A stretch of 64,000 nucleotides of DNA from Halosimplex halophilum (lineage in GTDB: Archaea; Halobacteriota; Halobacteria; Halobacteriales; Haloarculaceae): contig NZ_ML214298.1 in assembly GCF_004698125.1 (NCBI RefSeq), positions 763,962-827,961 of the forward strand, read 5' to 3'. Below the pieces are notes generated by a model that made no database searches, had not been told where the DNA came from, and worked only from the letters and a program-made list of their open reading frames with translations. The position numbers were made by a program, and so were the translations under genes. Below, piece by piece: positions 52,418 through 59,918 of this stretch (positions within the stretch are counted from its first letter, which is position 1; every line of letters starts with the position of its first letter).

Positions 52418-53932
52418 ATGTCCGGCTCCGAACTCGCGGCGCGCGTGCGATCGGCCAAGGATGTCGACCCCGAGGCGTTCGACCGGCGGGCCGCCGAGGA
52501 AGCCGAGCAGCTCAAGACGGCGGTGCGCGACGGCACCTTCGACAACACGGAGGCCATCGTCGGCCTCGAACTCGAGCTGTACGCCGTCGACGCCCGCTCG
52601 GGATCGCTCCGGCGGGTCCCCCGCGGGCTGCTCGACCTCATCGGCTTCGAGAAGGAGCTCGGCCTGCACAACGCCGAGATGCAGACCAGTCCCCAGCCGC
52701 TCAACGAGCACGGCCTCGCCGCCCAGGAGCACGAACTCAAGGCCAACCTCGCGCCCGCGCTGGAGCGGACCGCCCGCGACGACATCCGGCTGGTCAGCGA
52801 CGGGATGTGGACCGTCCCGCCGACCGGCGAGACGTCCACGGAGTACCTCTGTGACTCGGTCGAACAGGACGGCGTCCGCATCGCGACCAACATGTCAGAC
52901 GCCGCCCGCTACCACACGATGGCCAACACCGACTACCCGACGGGCATGCGCGTCGAGGCGCCCCACGTCTCGCTGTCGGCCGACACCGTCATGCCCGAGA
53001 GCCTCATCACCTCCATTCAACCGCACTACCAGATCCCCCACGCCCCGGACCTGCCGGAGTACTTCCGCTACGCGCTGCGAGTGGCCGGGCCGCTGCTCGC
53101 GCTCGGCGTCAACGCCCCGTTCTTCCCGCCGGACCTCTACGAGGACGCCGACGACGAGGAGATCGTCGCCGACGCCTGGATGGAGAACCGCATCACCGTC
53201 TTCGAGGACGTGCTCAACCCCGCCGACGACGAGGCACCCGACAAGGTGCGGTTCCCGCCGGACTTCGACAGCGTCGAGGCGGCCATCGACGACATCGTCG
53301 CCGACGAGACGATCGTCCCGATGGAGGTCGAGGCCGGCCAGCGCTTCGACGACGCCTTCGCCCACCTGCGGCACAAACACGGCAGCTACTGGCGGTGGAT
53401 CCGCCCGGTCTTCGACGGCGCGACCGAGGCCCAGGCCAACGCCCGCATCGAGTTCCGCCCGCTGCCCGGCCAGCCGACCGTCCGCGACGCCGTCAGCTTC
53501 CAGGCCGTCTTCGCCGGCCTGCTCACCGCGCTCGTCAGCATCGAACACCCCGTCCGGGCGCTGGAGTGGGAGACCGCTCGCGAGAACTTCTACGCCGCCA
53601 GCCGCGAGGGGCTGGAGGCCGACCTCACCTGGATCACCTCCGACGGCGAGGAGACGACGGACCTCGACCACATCTACGGCGAGCTGTTCGAGGCCGCCCG
53701 GCAGGGCCTGGAGCGGCAGGGCCTCCCGACCGACGCCGCCCGCCGGTACGTCCGGCCGCTGCGCGAGCGGGCCGACCGCCGGATCACCCCCGCCCGCTGG
53801 AAACACGACCACGTCGCCGCCGCCGTCGAGGAGTCGGCCCCCCTCGCCGAGGCCATCTGGGGGATGCAGTCGACCTACGTCGACCACCAGGAGGAGACGC
53901 TGCTGGAGGGCACGTTCATCGACTGGCTCTGA
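52418..53932 (+). CDS. GCS2-like glutamate-cysteine-ligase-family protein
   Basis: A 504-residue soluble protein of the carboxylate-amine ligase (GCS2) fold: the metal-binding IVGLELELYAVD near residue 48, GLHNAEMQTSPQPLNEHG, EAPHVSLS and RIEFRPLPGQPTVRD, which has the Arg-Glu pair of the family. Relatives use ATP to join glutamate to an amine such as cysteine, giving gamma-glutamylcysteine, a known haloarchaeal thiol. This protein is longer than the well-studied type, so the acceptor is not certain. The ATG at 52418 lies about 28 bases after a TTCAAGTA box. It is divergent from the lipoproteins. Confidence 0.8.
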   Translation: MSGSELAARVRSAKDVDPEAFDRRAAEEAEQLKTAVRDGTFDNTEAIVGLELELYAVDARSGSLRRVPRGLLDLIGFEKELGLHNAEMQTSPQPLNEHGLAAQEHELKANLAPALERTARDDIRLVSDGMWTVPPTGETSTEYLCDSVEQDGVRIATNMSDAARYHTMANTDYPTGMRVEAPHVSLSADTVMPESLITSIQPHYQIPHAPDLPEYFRYALRVAGPLLALGVNAPFFPPDLYEDADDEEIVADAWMENRITVFEDVLNPADDEAPDKVRFPPDFDSVEAAIDDIVADETIVPMEVEAGQRFDDAFAHLRHKHGSYWRWIRPVFDGATEAQANARIEFRPLPGQPTVRDAVSFQAVFAGLLTALVSIEHPVRALEWETARENFYAASREGLEADLTWITSDGEETTDLDHIYGELFEAARQGLERQGLPTDAARRYVRPLRERADRRITPARWKHDHVAAAVEESAPLAEAIWGMQSTYVDHQEETLLEGTFIDWL

Positions 53933-54002
53933 GACGGCGCCCCGTCCTCACCGTCTTCGAGTGTACTGACGACGGTTCCCGCATCCCCTCCCTTTCGATC
54001 AG

Positions 54003-54470
54003 TACCGGTGAGAGACGAGCGGTTGCGGTGGCGCGCGCTGTCGCGTTTCATCGCGCGACCGGAGCCGCGCGAGGTCTTCGCGAGCCTGCGAGCGAAGGCT
54101 CGTCAGCGCGTGCTCTGACGGTGGATGAGCGAGTGAGCAGAGCGAACGAGCGAATCGGCTGGGGAGGGTCGTGGCCGTCTGCGGTCGCGGTGCGGGGCGG
54201 TCGCTGTTCCTGGCGGACTGAAAGGGCGAGGCGGGCTCGCGTCCACTTTAGTCGCCTGAGCGGGCACTACCCGAGCGAAGCGAGGGTATCCCGCTCAGCG
54301 ACCGCGAGCGCGCCGAGGGCTTTCGTCGCTTGCTGTCGACTGCGGTAGCGACTCCAGTTAGCGAGCGCGCCGAGGGCTTTCGTCGCTTGCTGTCAGCTGC
54401 AGTTGCGGTCGAGACGACTGCTAGCGAGCGCGTCGAGGGCTTTCGTCGCCTGCTATCCCCTGCGATCACT
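54003..54470 (-). repeat. Long intergenic repeat, copy B
   Basis: An inverted copy of the element at 35590-36057, of equal length (about 468 bases). The shared blocks run in opposite order: GACAGCGCGCGCC near 54029 (on the minus strand), CCCAGCCGATT near 54152, CAGTCCGCC near 54212, CAGGCGACT near 54252 and the threefold unit GCGAGCGCGCCGAGGGCTTT at 54304, 54361 and 54424 (57 and 63 bases apart). Read on the plus strand, the units encode ERAEGFRRLLS in one frame without stops. No start codon other than a TTG or signal for translation is convincing. Confidence 0.7.
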
Positions 54471-54528
54471 CCCGCACAATGTCAGTTCTCGGACGAGGGG
54501 TTTCGAGGTCCCGTCATTCGGTTCCGAC

Positions 54529-54810
54529 TCACTCCTCGTCGAGCTGGGCCTCGACGCGGTCCCTGAGTGCGTCGGCGTGTTCCTTGGCCGTCGCGGCGTG
54601 GGTCGAGTCCTCCGTCTCGACGAGGCGCTCGACCGCCTCCCGGAGCGCGAGGAAGTCCTCGGGCTCGTTCTCGAAGAAGTTCCCGAGCTGGTCGACGTGT
54701 TCCCGGGCCGCCGAGGCGTTGGTCTCATTGTATCCGACCTCGAGCCCGGCGAGACGGGCGTCTAGGTCTTCCAGCGTCTCCAGCACCCGCTCGTACGGCC
54801 CCGGCGCCAT
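54529..54810 (-). CDS. Small helical, coiled-coil-like protein
   Basis: A 93-residue acidic protein, all helix with heptad-like Leu spacing (ERVLETLEDLDARLAGLEVG and LALREAVERLVETEDSTHAA). It has no Cys or metal motif. A strong TTTTTATCC box (54833-54841) lies about 27 bases before the ATG at 54810. Function unknown; long repeat copy B lies just beyond its 3' end. Confidence 0.72.
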   Translation of the reverse strand: MAPGPYERVLETLEDLDARLAGLEVGYNETNASAAREHVDQLGNFFENEPEDFLALREAVERLVETEDSTHAATAKEHADALRDRVEAQLDEE

Positions 54811-54832
54811 GTACGACCCTTCCTCCCCATGG

Positions 54833-54841
54833 GATAAAAAC
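54833..54841 (-). promoter_or_regulatory. TATA box of the small helical protein gene
   Basis: The minus strand reads GTTTTTATC, centred about 27 bases before the ATG at 54810. Confidence 0.6.
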
Positions 54842-54988
54842 TACTGTGGTGCCAGCGAGCGCCGACCGCCACACCCCGGCGGGGTGGGGGGCCCGGACGG
54901 GCGCCCACCGTGGCGAGCGCGGCGTCCGTTGCGCCGGGCGCGACCGCCGCTGTGTCGATCCGTGCGCCCGACGGGACCGGGCCGCCGC

Positions 54989-56020
54989 TCACTCGACGCG
55001 CGCGTCGACGACGACGTGGGCCACGCCCTCGCTGTAGCCCTTGACGCGCCGAGTTTCGAGCACCTCGACCGAGCGCCCGTGCTCGTCGACCGCGCCCCGG
55101 AGCCGTTCGACGGGTCGGTCGGGCACCAGCGCCTCCGGCGTCGCCTCGTGCATGTGGACGACGCCGCCGGGCTCCAGCGCCCCGAGCGCGCTGTCGAGGT
55201 ACTCGTGGGCCTCGTAGTAGCCCATCACGACCCGGTCGGCGCGCACGTCCGTCGCCGCGTCGACCTGCTCCAGCACGTCCCGGCAGTCCGCCCGGTAGGG
55301 CTGGACGCGGTCGGCGACGCCGTTCCGGCGGACGTTCTCCAGCAGGTACTCGAAGGACGCGGGGTTGCGCTCGACGGCGGTCACCTCCGCGCCCGCGCGG
55401 GCCATCGGGAGCGCGAAGTAGCCGATGCCGGCGAACATGTCGACGACGCGCTCGCCCTCCTGTACTACGTCGCCCATCCGCGCCCGCTCGGCCTTGTTCC
55501 CCGGCGAGAACATCACCTCCGCCAGGTCCATCGCGTAGGTGGTACCGTGCTCGCGGTGGACCGTCTCGGTGTCGCCCTCGCCGGCCAGCACCGTCACGTC
55601 GGGCTCGCGGTGGGCGCCCGTGATCGGCCCGCGAGCCAGCACGGTGTCTGCCGCGCCGTGCAGATCCAGCAGCGCCTCGCCCAGCTCCTCGGGCCGGGGC
55701 GCGTCCCCGGGGTCGACGAGGACGACCGTCCCCAGCACGGCCCACGAGGCGGGGGCCCGGTCGATCTCCTCGTCCGTCCAGCCGCGTTCGCGGAGGTAGT
55801 CGGCCAGGTCCCGGCGGCGCGGCTCGCCGACCTGGCGGACGACCTCGCGGTAGTCGACGGCGTCGGGGACCGCCGTCACCGGGACCGAGACGCTGCCCTC
55901 GTCGTACTCGCGGACCGAGCGGTCGGCGTCGTAGACGCCCGCCCGCTCCAGGTCGTCGATGACCGCCTCCGCGCGGGGCTTGTCGACGACCACCGCCAGT
56001 CGCTCGTCGCGCTCGTCCAT
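54989..56020 (-). CDS. Trm5/Taw2-family tRNA-Phe position-37 modification enzyme
   Basis: The 343-residue protein has the Trm5/TYW2 layout: an N-terminal D1-type domain, then the segment FSPGNKAERARM and a Rossmann SAM domain (VVDMFAGIGYFALPMARAG, VERNPASFEYL). At the motif IV position it reads VMGYYEAHEYLDSAL rather than the NLPxxA of Trm5 m1G37 methylases. That points towards Taw2, which transfers the aminocarboxypropyl group of SAM during wyosine synthesis. The assignment is an inference from that one motif. Cytosolic. No Taw1 is in the window. Confidence 0.8.
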   Translation of the reverse strand: MDERDERLAVVVDKPRAEAVIDDLERAGVYDADRSVREYDEGSVSVPVTAVPDAVDYREVVRQVGEPRRRDLADYLRERGWTDEEIDRAPASWAVLGTVVLVDPGDAPRPEELGEALLDLHGAADTVLARGPITGAHREPDVTVLAGEGDTETVHREHGTTYAMDLAEVMFSPGNKAERARMGDVVQEGERVVDMFAGIGYFALPMARAGAEVTAVERNPASFEYLLENVRRNGVADRVQPYRADCRDVLEQVDAATDVRADRVVMGYYEAHEYLDSALGALEPGGVVHMHEATPEALVPDRPVERLRGAVDEHGRSVEVLETRRVKGYSEGVAHVVVDARVE

Positions 56021-56082
56021 CTACCCGTCGGGAGGCGACCGACGGCCGAAACGGTTTCGGGTCGGTTCGGTCGGGGGGCCGC

Positions 56083-56643
56083 TCAGGTCGACTCGGGCTC
56101 GCGGTCGCGGCCGGGCGCCCGCGAACGGTCGCTCGACGGCGCCCGGGACTCGTCGGCGGCGGCCGGCTCGCGGGCGGACACGGACCCGGCGGTCCCCGAC
56201 GGGTCGTCGCCCGGGCGACCGTCGCTCGGCCGCCCGTCGGTCGCGTCCTCGGTCGCCAGCAGCGCGTCCAGGCGGCGCTCGAACTCGGTCTGGTCGATCT
56301 CGCCGTTCGCGAACCGCTCGCGGAGCGTCTCGACGGGGTCGTCGCCCGCCGACTCCCCGCCGTCCGACGCTCCGCCGTCGAGCATCGAGGGGAGGTCGAC
56401 GCTCCGGTCGCCGAGCGACCCCGGCAGGTCGACCGGCGACAGGTCCAGGACGACCCACGCGAGGATGGCGGTCACCGGCGTCGCGAACAGCCAGCCCGTC
56501 ACCGCGATCTCCAGGGCGGTCACGACGCCGGCGTTGAACAGCGCCAGCAGGGCGACCGGCAGCGTCGCGACGGCGATCAGCACCGGCAGGAGCGCGACGA
56601 ACCGGCGGGTCACGGTCCCGAGCGAACGGAGGGCCTCGAACAT
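56083..56643 (-). CDS. SHOCT-domain membrane protein
   Basis: A 186-residue protein with two hydrophobic helices (about residues 14-36 and 43-66), a linker, a SHOCT motif (DPVETLRERFANGEIDQTEF at about 105-125) and a disordered Arg/Ser/Asp tail. SHOCT motifs are short helical pairs at the end of many small membrane proteins, thought to promote oligomerisation. The ATG at 56643 begins at the first helix; a CTTTTTTC box lies about 27 bases upstream, which excludes the upstream ATG at 56667. Confidence 0.8.
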   Translation of the reverse strand: MFEALRSLGTVTRRFVALLPVLIAVATLPVALLALFNAGVVTALEIAVTGWLFATPVTAILAWVVLDLSPVDLPGSLGDRSVDLPSMLDGGASDGGESAGDDPVETLRERFANGEIDQTEFERRLDALLATEDATDGRPSDGRPGDDPSGTAGSVSAREPAAADESRAPSSDRSRAPGRDREPEST

Positions 56644-56768
56644 GTGTCGACCCACCGGCCGAACCACGAAAAAAGTTGCCGCCCGCGGGTCAGGAGTCGG
56701 TGCCGGCCGGCGACAACCCCGTCAGTCCCGGCGGGAGTTCTCGTCGGTCCGGTCGGCGTCGGCTCGCC

Positions 56769-57920
56769 TCAGTCCCCGCCGGCGTCGACGGCGTCGACGG
56801 CGTCGTCGGGGAGGACGTGCAGCCCCTCGCGGTGTTTGATCACGGGGACCTCGTCGGCGTCGGGGTCGAAGTAGTCCGGTCGCGGGACGGTCTCTGCCGC
56901 GTAGGTCTCGGGATCGAGCACCTGCACGGCGTTCTCGTCCTCGACGGCGACGACCGTGGTCTCGGCGGCGTCCTCGCGGGTGCCGAGCCGGCGGGCCTCC
57001 GGCGCGTCGCCGTCCTCGAAGCTCGCCTCGTAGTCCTCGCCGGTGGCGAGGCGGGTCCCCTTGAGGTTGCCCCGGACGCTGCGGACCAGCACCGGCCCGT
57101 CGCCGTCCTCGGGATCGATGACCTCCCCCGCTCTGTAGCGGGGCAGGCGGACGGCGAAGGTCACGCGGTAGACCTCGTTGCCGTCGGAGTCCTCCGTCAC
57201 GAGCGTCTCGTAGTCCTCGAAGCTCCCGCCCAGGCGGTCGACGATCCGCTTGGCGATCCCCTGGCCCATCTGGTTGGTGGAGATCTTCATGTTCAGCCCC
57301 TCGTCGACCTCGTCGACCTCCGTGATGAACGCGTTGCGGTCGCCGGTGGCCTCCCGGTCGGCGACGTACGCCTCGGCGACCTCCCGAGCAGTCTCCTGCT
57401 CCTCGTCGGTCGGCGTGCGCTCGTCGGCGCGGACCTGCACGATGGCGGCGTAGGAGCCCCCGGCGATCCGGCCGCACCGTTCGCAGGTCTGGCGGGCGAT
57501 CTTGACGGGGACGACCACCTCCTCGGAGACGAGCGTCCCGCGGACCACGCCGGAGAACTGGCAGTGCATCCTGATGTTGTTCTCGTCGACCTGCTCGGGG
57601 GCGACCTCCCAGCTCACGTCGGTCGCCTCGAGGTGGACGCCCAGCGCCTCCGAGACCTCCTCGACGGCGATGTCGGTGTAGTCCTCGGCGCCCACGTCGA
57701 CCCAGCGGTTGCCCCGGTGGACCGCGCCGCAGCGCGAGCAGACGCGCACGTCGATGCGGTCGGGCGCGTCCACGAGGTCGAACTCCGCGAAGTAACAGTC
57801 GTCGCAGAGCACGCTGTCGCCGTCCCGCGGCCCCGCCGCCCCCGGCGCCGCCGGTCGGGCGTCGAGGTCCGCCTCTATCTCGTCCCCGCAACGGGGGCAG
57901 AACTCGCCGGAGCGACTCAT
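56769..57920 (-). CDS. nmd3: NMD3-family ribosome-associated zinc protein
   Basis: A 383-residue protein with four CXXC knuckles in its N-terminal half (FCPRCG, LCDDCY, VCSRCG, TCERCG), followed by the eIF5A-like and SH3-like beta domains of NMD3 (MKISTNQMGQGIAKRIVDRL, VRGNLKGTRL). Eukaryotic NMD3 exports the 60S subunit; archaeal NMD3 is expected to act in large-subunit assembly. The acidic C-terminus is typical for haloarchaea. A GCTTAACCGCG box lies about 30 bases before the ATG. Confidence 0.92.
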   Translation of the reverse strand: MSRSGEFCPRCGDEIEADLDARPAAPGAAGPRDGDSVLCDDCYFAEFDLVDAPDRIDVRVCSRCGAVHRGNRWVDVGAEDYTDIAVEEVSEALGVHLEATDVSWEVAPEQVDENNIRMHCQFSGVVRGTLVSEEVVVPVKIARQTCERCGRIAGGSYAAIVQVRADERTPTDEEQETAREVAEAYVADREATGDRNAFITEVDEVDEGLNMKISTNQMGQGIAKRIVDRLGGSFEDYETLVTEDSDGNEVYRVTFAVRLPRYRAGEVIDPEDGDGPVLVRSVRGNLKGTRLATGEDYEASFEDGDAPEARRLGTREDAAETTVVAVEDENAVQVLDPETYAAETVPRPDYFDPDADEVPVIKHREGLHVLPDDAVDAVDAGGD

Positions 57921-58017
57921 TGCCCCGCCGTACTGGCCTCGCGCGGTTAAGCGTCGCGTTCCCGGTCGAGCGTCGCCCGCCGATCGGCGACGCCGGACGA
58001 CGCCGCGGTCGCCGGGA

Positions 58018-58026
58018 AACTTAACC
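58018..58026 (+). promoter_or_regulatory. TATA box placed for a short upstream ORF
   Basis: AACTTAACC is centred 28 bases before the ATG at 58050, which opens the 24-codon ORF 58050-58124. It is about 90 bases from the DUF3604 start, so that gene would have a leader of about 60-70 bases. Confidence 0.5.
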
Positions 58027-58049
58027 CCGAGCCGCCCAACCCCGGTGGT

Positions 58050-58124
58050 ATGCCCGTCCAGACAGGCGCTCGCCCGGCGGTCGGCGACGCCGCGCCGCCC
58101 CGTCCGGGGTGGTGCCCGTGCTGA
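58050..58124 (+). CDS. Short upstream ORF overlapping the DUF3604 start
   Basis: A 24-codon frame ([20 protein letters not shown] then WCPC) begins where the TATA box predicts transcription to start. Its TGA at 58122-58124 overlaps the next gene, whose possible GTG starts lie at 58109, 58112 and 58118. This could be a leader peptide that couples translation, or the real N-terminus of the next gene separated by a frameshift. No function is claimed. Confidence 0.35.
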   Translation: MPVQTGARPAVGDAAPPRPGWCPC

Positions 58125-59812
58125 CGAAAGCCGTCGAGTCGGTGAAGGTCTTCGCCGAGAACAACCCCTCGCTGCGGGACCTCGCGCGGGGCCGGCGACG
58201 ACGGTTCGACGACGTGGAGTGCGTCCTCCCCTCCCGCGTCGCCGCGGCGGAGTCGCTGTCGGCCACCGTCTCGGTCTGGGACGAGTACCTCCGGCTGCTC
58301 CCCGACTACGACGGCACGCTCGCCGTCGACAGCACCGACCCCGAGGCGGCCCACCCCGAGGAGATCGACTTCGGGCTGACCGACGAGGCCGTTACGGAGC
58401 TTTCGGGAGTCGCCTTCGAGACGCCTGGGGTCCAGTACCTGACGCTCACCGACGAGTCGGGCCGGCGGTTCACCAGCAACCCCGTCCAGGTGTTCGACTC
58501 GGAGCCCGACCGGCGCCTGTACTGGGGCGACATCCACCTCCACTCGCAGTTCTCCGACGGCGCGGGGTCGATGAGCAAGGGGTTCCGGTTCGGCCGCGAC
58601 GTGATGGATCTGGACGTGGCCGCCTACACCGACCACGACACGATGGGGTTTTTCATCCCGCCGAAGCTCCAGCGCCGCCGGATGCACGGCGGGTACTTCG
58701 AGGACATGAAGACCGTCACGAACCACTTCCACGACCCCGGGGAGTTCGTGACGCTGTTCGGCTACGAGTGGACCAAACAGCCGAACATGGGCGGGCACGT
58801 CAACGTCTACTTCGAGGGGGTCGAGGAGGCCGAGCTGTTCGACTCGCTGGACACCGACACGAATCGCTACGAGAAGCTCTTTCGCCGGCTGCAGGCGTGG
58901 CGCGAGGAGACCGGCAACGAGGTGCTGGCCATCCCCCACCACCCCGCCGAGGCGATGTACCCCTTCGACTTCTCGAACGTCGACTACGACGACGACATCG
59001 CGCCGCTCGTCGAGGTCTATTCGCAGTGGGGCTCCAGCGAGATGCCGGCCGACGAGGGCAACCCCAAGCCCGTCCGGATGGGCCAGGGCGAGATGGGCAC
59101 GCCGGGCCACTACGTCCAGGACGCCCACGAGCTGGGCTACCGCGTCGGGATGATGGGGTCGTCGGACTTCCACGCGCCCAGGCCGGGCCGGTCGCACATC
59201 CACCTGCCGCCGCATCTCCCCTCCCTGTCGGACATCTGGGAGGACGGGATCGGCTGGGGCCACATCTGGCGGATCTGGGACGAGGGGTCGTATCCGGGCG
59301 GCCTGACGGGTTTCTACGCCGAGGACCTGTCCCGGGAGTCGGTCTTCGAGAGCCTGCGCTCGCGGCGGGTGTACGCGACCAGCCAGCCCCACCGGATCCT
59401 CGTCGAGTTCGCCGTCGACGGGACGCAGGTCGGCGAGGCCGACAGCGCCGTCGTCGCCGACGGCGAGCGCACCGTCGAGTGGCTGGTCGCCGGGACCGCC
59501 CCCATCGAACGGGTGACGGTCGTGAAGAACAACGCCGACTGGCACGTCGTCGGCGGGACCGCCGACGAGTCGGCCGACCTGGACGCCTACACCGAGGCCG
59601 GCGAGGTCACAGACGACGAGCCCGTGACCGGGATGTTCTGGGACGCCGACCGGACGAGCGGTTCCGGACCGACGAGTGATTCCGGGCCGACAGGCGGGGA
59701 CGCGCCGGGCGAGGAGCGCGGCAGCGACGCCGACGTGTACTACCTCCGGGTCGAGCAGGCCGACGACGGGATGGCCTGGGCCGGACCGGTCTGGGTCGAG
59801 CCCGGAGCCTGA
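58109..59812 (+). CDS. DUF3604/PHP-type metal-dependent hydrolase-like protein
   Basis: The 567-residue protein has the metal-binding pattern of PHP-like phosphoesterases: [13 protein letters not shown] near residue 148, [17 protein letters not shown] and [15 protein letters not shown]3604 proteins share it, with a role as yet unknown; several have been linked to desulfonation or ester hydrolysis only by prediction. No signal peptide or membrane helix is seen. There is no in-frame ATG at the start; GTG codons at 58109, 58112 and 58118 are candidates. The C-terminus has a Gly/Ser-rich insertion before a final WVEPG-type strand. Confidence 0.83.
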   Translation: MVPVLTKAVESVKVFAENNPSLRDLARGRRRRFDDVECVLPSRVAAAESLSATVSVWDEYLRLLPDYDGTLAVDSTDPEAAHPEEIDFGLTDEAVTELSGVAFETPGVQYLTLTDESGRRFTSNPVQVFDSEPDRRLYWGDIHLHSQFSDGAGSMSKGFRFGRDVMDLDVAAYTDHDTMGFFIPPKLQRRRMHGGYFEDMKTVTNHFHDPGEFVTLFGYEWTKQPNMGGHVNVYFEGVEEAELFDSLDTDTNRYEKLFRRLQAWREETGNEVLAIPHHPAEAMYPFDFSNVDYDDDIAPLVEVYSQWGSSEMPADEGNPKPVRMGQGEMGTPGHYVQDAHELGYRVGMMGSSDFHAPRPGRSHIHLPPHLPSLSDIWEDGIGWGHIWRIWDEGSYPGGLTGFYAEDLSRESVFESLRSRRVYATSQPHRILVEFAVDGTQVGEADSAVVADGERTVEWLVAGTAPIERVTVVKNNADWHVVGGTADESADLDAYTEAGEVTDDEPVTGMFWDADRTSGSGPTSDSGPTGGDAPGEERGSDADVYYLRVEQADDGMAWAGPVWVEPGA

Positions 59813-59887
59813 CGGGGGGATCGCGGAGGCGGTCGGCGCCGTCGCGTCGGCGACTCGGCTATCACCGTTGAGAATCGCGCACGAACG

Positions 59888-59910
59888 CTTTACACGGAGT
59901 ACTCCTCCGT
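59888..59910 (+). promoter_or_regulatory. Transducer promoter with inverted repeat at the start site
   Basis: A CTTTACAC box (59888-59895) lies about 27 bases before the transducer ATG at 59919. It overlaps the palindrome ACGGAG-N5-CTCCGT (59894-59910), which covers the probable transcription start and could block it when bound. Confidence 0.5.
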
Positions 59911-59918
59911 ATCGCACG

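Noticed and set aside
35590..54470. Composite transposon formed by repeat copies A and B
   Set aside because: The inverted pair brackets 18 kb of ordinary housekeeping and PHA genes with no transposase, no target duplication and no change in base composition.
54330..54566. 78-codon ORF with SERAEGFRRLLS repeats
   Set aside because: Not called as a gene because it lies wholly in a dispersed repeat, starts only with TTG and lacks a promoter. The repeat itself is reported as a finding.
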